Positions 60,530 to 64,000 of a stretch of DNA of 64,000 nucleotides are shown here, piece after piece (positions within the stretch are counted from its first letter, which is position 1; every line of letters starts with the position of its first letter). The translations under genes and the position numbers were made by a program. The notes under the pieces are model-generated. The model saw nothing but the letters and a program-made list of their open reading frames with translations, did not search any database and had not been told where the DNA came from. The stretch comes from an uncultured bacterium (GTDB taxonomy: Bacteria; Cyanobacteriota; Vampirovibrionia; Gastranaerophilales; Gastranaerophilaceae): assembly GCA_902763805.1 (NCBI GenBank), contig CACWTN010000001.1:195069-259068 (forward strand), given 5' to 3'.

Positions 60530-61898
60530 AAGACTCTGTTCCTTCCTGTGATTCATCTTCATCGTCATCAGGCTGTTCTCCTCTGGCAATTTTTCCCAAT
60601 CTCAGTATAGTTTTTACTGTTTTTTCGTACTCAATTTTATCATTGGTTGACTGTATTAAAAATGCATCTATATCATTCATCATCGCAATCGCAGTATCGC
60701 ACATAGGGTCTGAACCTTTAACGTATGCCCCGATATTAATTAAATCCTCGTTTTTACGGTGGACTGCAAGCAGATTACGTAAAACACCTGCGGCATCTCT
60801 GTGTTCTTTTGTAGTAACATCACCCATTACACGGCTCAATGACTCCAGAACGTCAACAGCCGGATAGTGGTTCTTGTGTGCCAAATCACGTGACAGGACA
60901 ATGTGACCGTCTAAGATACTTCTTGCCGTATCGGATATCGGTTCGTTAAAGTCGTCACCTTCAACCAATACGGTATAAAGACCTGTTATTGTACCGAATT
61001 CGTTTGTACCTGCTCTTTCCATAAGCTTCGGCATAAGAGCAAACACTGAAGGCGTATAACCTCTTGTTGCCGGCGGTTCACCGATAGCAAGCCCGACTTC
61101 CCTCTGTGCCATTGCAATACGGGTTATTGAGTCAAGCATAAACAAAACGTCCATTCCCAAATCCCTGAAATATTCCGCAATAGAAGTTGCAACAAAAGCC
61201 GCTTTAATTTTAACCAAAGACGGCTGTTCCGAAGTTGCGGCAATTACTATTGAGCGTTTCATACCTTCAGGTCCCAATATTTCTTCAATAAATTCCTTAA
61301 CTTCTCTGCCACGTTCGCCTATCAGTGCAATTACGTTTAACTGAGCAGAAGTATTTTTCGCCATCATACCTATAGTCGTACTCTTACCGACACCTGAGCC
61401 TGCAAAAATACCCATTCTCTGGCCTTTACCTACGGTCATAAATCCGTCTATGGCACGGATACCGAGTGAGAGCGGTTCAGAGATGCGTTTTCTTCTGAGA
61501 GGATTAATTGCTTCCGCTCTTGTTGAACGATAATCACTAAACTGAATCTCGCCAAGATTATCGATTGGATTTCCCAAACCGTCAAGAACACGCCCGATAA
61601 GCTGATTTCCGACGCCGATTTTCATAGCTCCGCCTGAGTTTACAACCATTGCCCCGGGGCGAATACCGTCAGGTGAAGCCAACGGCATCAAAAGAATTTT
61701 ATCTTTTTTAAATCCTACTACTTCTGCCATTGTGGGGGTGTCATCATAATCATTATATATGTAGCACAAATCACCTATTGAAGACCTTGGTCCGTCTGAT
61801 TCAATAGTCAGCCCGATAATTTCAGTGATACGTCCTATCTCTTTTATCGTACGGGTGTTTTTAATGATTTCAAGATATCTATTTTTGTCCCATTCCAT
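60507..61898 (-). CDS. fliI: Flagellum-specific ATPase FliI
   Basis: A 463-residue F1-beta-like ATPase powering export of flagellar subunits. Walker A GIFAGSGVGKSTTIGMMA, FIEEILGPEGMKRSIVIAAT, Walker B DVLFMLDSITRIAMAQREVG, and GEPPATRGYTPSVFALMPKL, the FliI/type III signature. The ATG at 61898 is preferred because AGGTGG sits 5 nt upstream; a GTG three codons earlier overlaps it. A short acidic C-terminal tail (DDDEDESQEGTE) is unusual. Overlaps fliH by 20 bp. Confidence 0.96.
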   Translation of the reverse strand: MEWDKNRYLEIIKNTRTIKEIGRITEIIGLTIESDGPRSSIGDLCYIYNDYDDTPTMAEVVGFKKDKILLMPLASPDGIRPGAMVVNSGGAMKIGVGNQLIGRVLDGLGNPIDNLGEIQFSDYRSTRAEAINPLRRKRISEPLSLGIRAIDGFMTVGKGQRMGIFAGSGVGKSTTIGMMAKNTSAQLNVIALIGERGREVKEFIEEILGPEGMKRSIVIAATSEQPSLVKIKAAFVATSIAEYFRDLGMDVLFMLDSITRIAMAQREVGLAIGEPPATRGYTPSVFALMPKLMERAGTNEFGTITGLYTVLVEGDDFNEPISDTARSILDGHIVLSRDLAHKNHYPAVDVLESLSRVMGDVTTKEHRDAAGVLRNLLAVHRKNEDLINIGAYVKGSDPMCDTAIAMMNDIDAFLIQSTNDKIEYEKTVKTILRLGKIARGEQPDDDEDESQEGTESSILPPLQ

Positions 61899-62655
61899 CG
61901 CTGCCACCTGTTAACATTTTCTGAGCAAGCTCACCTATTTGCGAGGAAATGCGGGAATCCAATCTTGTTGAAGGAGTTTCAACAATTACACCGTCAGCCG
62001 ATAATGAAGAATCTTCCGTTACTTTTACAGTCTGCAGGTTGTGTACCGCACTTTTAAAATTAGGAACCATTTTTTGTATCTGATCAACAAGCTTCGGACT
62101 TACTATAATTGTGATGTTTTCTTTGTCATTTAAAAGTTTTATGGCATCTAAAGTAAGCTGATAAAGAACCTGAGGATTTAGCTTTATATGACAAACTTTA
62201 TCTGCAATTGCCGTAACCAACTCCACAATATCTCTTGAAGCAGAATCAATAATATTTTTCTTCATATCAAAAGTAGAGCTTGCAAGCGTTTCCAGAGCTT
62301 TTAATCCTTCTTCTGCGTCTTCATTAAACTTCTTCAGTCCGTCCAATCTGCCTTGTTCAAAGCCTTCATCATAACCCTGTTGTTTGATTGAGTCATATTC
62401 GTTTTGAGCTTTTATTCTTGAATCTTCAATAATTCTGGTTGCTTCGTTACTTGCAGTCTGAACAATAATGGTAGATTTATTGCCTGCCGCATCAACCATC
62501 TGCTGAGTTTTCTCACTTGTTTCTTCAAGTATTTTCTGTACTTTTGCTTCTGACTGCGTAACTTTAGACTGCTCAATCGGCAAAACATAACTTTCACCAA
62601 ACTGAACATCTTTTCTTACTATTCTGTTATTATCACTACTATGTCCGCTACTCAA
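61879..62655 (-). CDS. fliH: Flagellar assembly protein FliH
   Basis: A 258-residue stator/regulator of FliI. Central coiled coil (about 35-110) with YDSIKQQGYDEGFEQGRLDG, the GxxxG-type region of FliH, then a C-terminal domain with CHIKLNPQVLYQLTLDAIK, ITIIVSPKLVDQIQK and ADGVIVETPSTRLDSRI, the last matching the FliH/SctL signature. TTG start at 62655 with GAGGA 8 nt upstream, overlapping the fliG end by 8 bp. Confidence 0.92.
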   Translation of the reverse strand: MSSGHSSDNNRIVRKDVQFGESYVLPIEQSKVTQSEAKVQKILEETSEKTQQMVDAAGNKSTIIVQTASNEATRIIEDSRIKAQNEYDSIKQQGYDEGFEQGRLDGLKKFNEDAEEGLKALETLASSTFDMKKNIIDSASRDIVELVTAIADKVCHIKLNPQVLYQLTLDAIKLLNDKENITIIVSPKLVDQIQKMVPNFKSAVHNLQTVKVTEDSSLSADGVIVETPSTRLDSRISSQIGELAQKMLTGGSDGMGQK

Positions 62656-63697
62656 TTAATTCATCCTCAACACTAGCACGGGTAATTGTAATTTCACCTG
62701 ATGCTTCAAGATTTCTAATCGCACTAACAACATTTGTCTGAGCATCCTGAACTTCTTTTGCACGGACAGGTCCAAGGTATTCCATATCATCCTGAAGCAT
62801 TTGTCTGGCTCTTTCTGACATGTTATTGAATATTTTATCTTTGATTTCGTCTTTTGTACCTTTAAGAGCAATTGCAAGCTCTTTGGTATCGATTTCTCTG
62901 AGAGTTCTCTGAATAGCACGGTCATCGAGGATAATGATGTCTTCAAATACGAACATCAAGTCACGAACCTGTTGTGCCATTTCCTGATTTTCAATATCAA
63001 GCCATTCCATAATATTCTTTTCTGTACCACGGTCGCAGCAGTTCAAGATATTTGCCAAAGACTCTACGCCGCCGGCATTTGAGAAGTCCTGAACCAGTAA
63101 GGCTGAAAATTTCCTTTCAACAATATCTTCGATTGTAGACAGAATTTCAGGGTTAGTAGGTGTCATATCCGCGATTTTCATTGATACAATCGCCTGTATA
63201 TCAGGGGGCAGGAATGAAAGAACCTGGGCTGCAAGTTCAGGCCTTATATATGCAAGAATAAGAGCCAGAAGCTGCGGATTTTCTGTTGCAAATGTGTTTG
63301 CCAGCTGCTGCGGGTCAGCTTCGTTCAGAAAATAGAACGGGTTTGTGTTAACCATTGAGTTAACTTTTTCAAGCATTTTTGCAGCTTCCGAATCACCGTA
63401 TGCCTGAGCAAGCAATTGTTTTGCGTAATTTACACCGCCTGATGCAACAAAGTTTTTAGCCTGAAATACCGCTTTGAACTCATTTAATACATCATTCAGG
63501 TCTTCATCAGGAACTTTACCAAGATTTGCAATATCCAGAGTTAACTGTTCCAATAAATCGTCGTCTTTAATATTTTTAAGAATTTCAGACGCCGTAGAAG
63601 GTCCAAGCGCAATAAGAAGTGCCGCCACCTTTTGGCTGGGACGTGTTATAACTTTTTTTGCCTCCTCTTTGGCTTTTTTTATCTCTTCTATACCCAT
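62648..63697 (-). CDS. fliG: Flagellar motor switch protein FliG
   Basis: A 349-residue rotor protein. N-terminal domain binds FliF (KVAALLIALGPSTASEILKN), the middle ARM domain has the ENPQLLALILAY form of the EHPQ motif, and the C-terminal torque helix carries the charged pattern FEDIIILDDRAIQRTLREID and MSERARQMLQDDMEYLGPVR. All three domains are complete, so the motor should be functional. AAGGATAA is the ribosome site. Confidence 0.96.
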   Translation of the reverse strand: MGIEEIKKAKEEAKKVITRPSQKVAALLIALGPSTASEILKNIKDDDLLEQLTLDIANLGKVPDEDLNDVLNEFKAVFQAKNFVASGGVNYAKQLLAQAYGDSEAAKMLEKVNSMVNTNPFYFLNEADPQQLANTFATENPQLLALILAYIRPELAAQVLSFLPPDIQAIVSMKIADMTPTNPEILSTIEDIVERKFSALLVQDFSNAGGVESLANILNCCDRGTEKNIMEWLDIENQEMAQQVRDLMFVFEDIIILDDRAIQRTLREIDTKELAIALKGTKDEIKDKIFNNMSERARQMLQDDMEYLGPVRAKEVQDAQTNVVSAIRNLEASGEITITRASVEDELIE

Positions 63698-63699
63698 GT

Positions 63700-64000
63700 T
63701 TAGTTATCCTTGATGTATGAAACAAGTAACTTCGCAGCTTCTTCAGGTGCTGTCATTACAGCCTCATTCAGTTCATTTATGCTTTGGTCTTTTTGTGACC
63801 TTATTTCTTTCTTATCCAGTACTATTGCAGGTGCATCTTCTTCAGGTTCACTCTCTTCAGCAGATGATTCCTGCAATTCTTCCATTCTTCTTTCTACACG
63901 TCTTCCTGTAGGTATTTTGCTGACAAAATTCTTCAGAATTAACAGAGCAAATCCGCCCATTAACAAGATAACTATAAGCGGTATAACAGAAGAACTGATA
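63700..64000 (-). CDS. fliF: Flagellar MS-ring protein FliF, C-terminal part (5' end beyond window)
   Basis: The frame is open through the right edge and gives 99 residues: a TM helix (SSSVIPLIVILLMGGFALLI), an acidic linker (ESSAEESEPEEDAP) and the FliG-binding C-terminus (INELNEAVMTAPEEAAKLLV ending SYIKDN). Position just before fliG and this topology identify FliF. Only the last fifth is visible. Confidence 0.9.
   Translation of the reverse strand, partial: ISSSVIPLIVILLMGGFALLILKNFVSKIPTGRRVERRMEELQESSAEESEPEEDAPAIVLDKKEIRSQKDQSINELNEAVMTAPEEAAKLLVSYIKDN

Noticed and set aside
1-64000. CRISPR arrays, insertion sequences, transposases, integrases or prophage
   Set aside because: No regularly spaced repeats, no transposase or integrase motifs and no terminal inverted repeats were found.

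Overview
The window is AT-rich, densely coded DNA from a Gram-negative, probably anaerobic, flagellated bacterium. My best reading is a non-photosynthetic relative of Cyanobacteria (Vampirovibrionia/Melainabacteria, for example gut Gastranaerophilales). Support is mixed: an outer-membrane porin-like barrel, a two-partner-secretion exoprotein, a family 9 glycosyltransferase and an AsmA protein (diderm envelope); an oxygen-sensitive NrdG activase and ferritin; a cyanobacterial-looking L34 and Prs; and a FliF-FliG-FliH-FliI operon with a FliA/WhiG sigma factor. No photosynthesis gene is visible. The lineage is inference, since I could not run a search.

Layout. 1-7.3 kb: a truncated peptide ABC ATPase, mtnP, yggT, rpe, two tandem paralogues of unknown role, a sensor kinase, an odd PurN-like/PurD-like pair and a dCMP deaminase. 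7.3-7.7 kb: a small transcription unit with an almost perfect flagellar sigma-28 promoter, a 48-residue ORF and a structured 3' end. 7.8-15.9 kb: dnaN, a LeuD-family subunit, a zinc-ribbon protein, rnhB, a ferritin operon, GT9, LCP, pheS. 15.9-20.6 kb: signalling (HAMP-PAS kinase, SpoIIE-type phosphatase, STAS antagonist) and tRNA-Pro. 20.7-31.7 kb: ilvB, RHH regulator, fliA, panD, recG, prmA, ftsZ, dnaK. 31.9-46.9 kb: CheR-like methyltransferase, porin, nrdG, mfd, PrsA/SurA-type isomerase, soluble histidine kinase, bioC-bioG, M16 peptidase, an orphan small RNA unit, ispE and a TPS exoprotein. 47-60.5 kb: Orn/Lys/Arg decarboxylase, tsaE-tsaB, SEC-C protein, rpmH, proC, OmpR regulator, two small XRE regulators, prs, AsmA, an orphan sugar permease, HAD phosphatase and a membrane-anchored DUF4145-like protein. 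60.5-64 kb: fliI, fliH, fliG and the 3' end of fliF on the minus strand.

How it works together. Most genes are housekeeping, in short operons separated by clear Rho-independent terminators. The FliA gene at 22.9 kb, the sigma-28 promoter at 7.66 kb and the fliFGHI operon at the right edge tie the window to a flagellar regulon. Promoters are often of the extended -10 type (TGn before TATAAT/TAAAAT), and about ten genes have this element exactly 6 nt before the ATG with no Shine-Dalgarno sequence, which predicts leaderless mRNAs.

The most interesting parts are the sigma-28 micro-unit at 7321-7685, the recurrent leaderless promoter architecture, the catalytically eroded PurN/PurD-like pair at 5460-6742, the orphan RNA unit at 42966-43276, and two XRE genes with the same promoter geometry and overlapping palindromes, one of them upstream of a DUF4145-like membrane protein.
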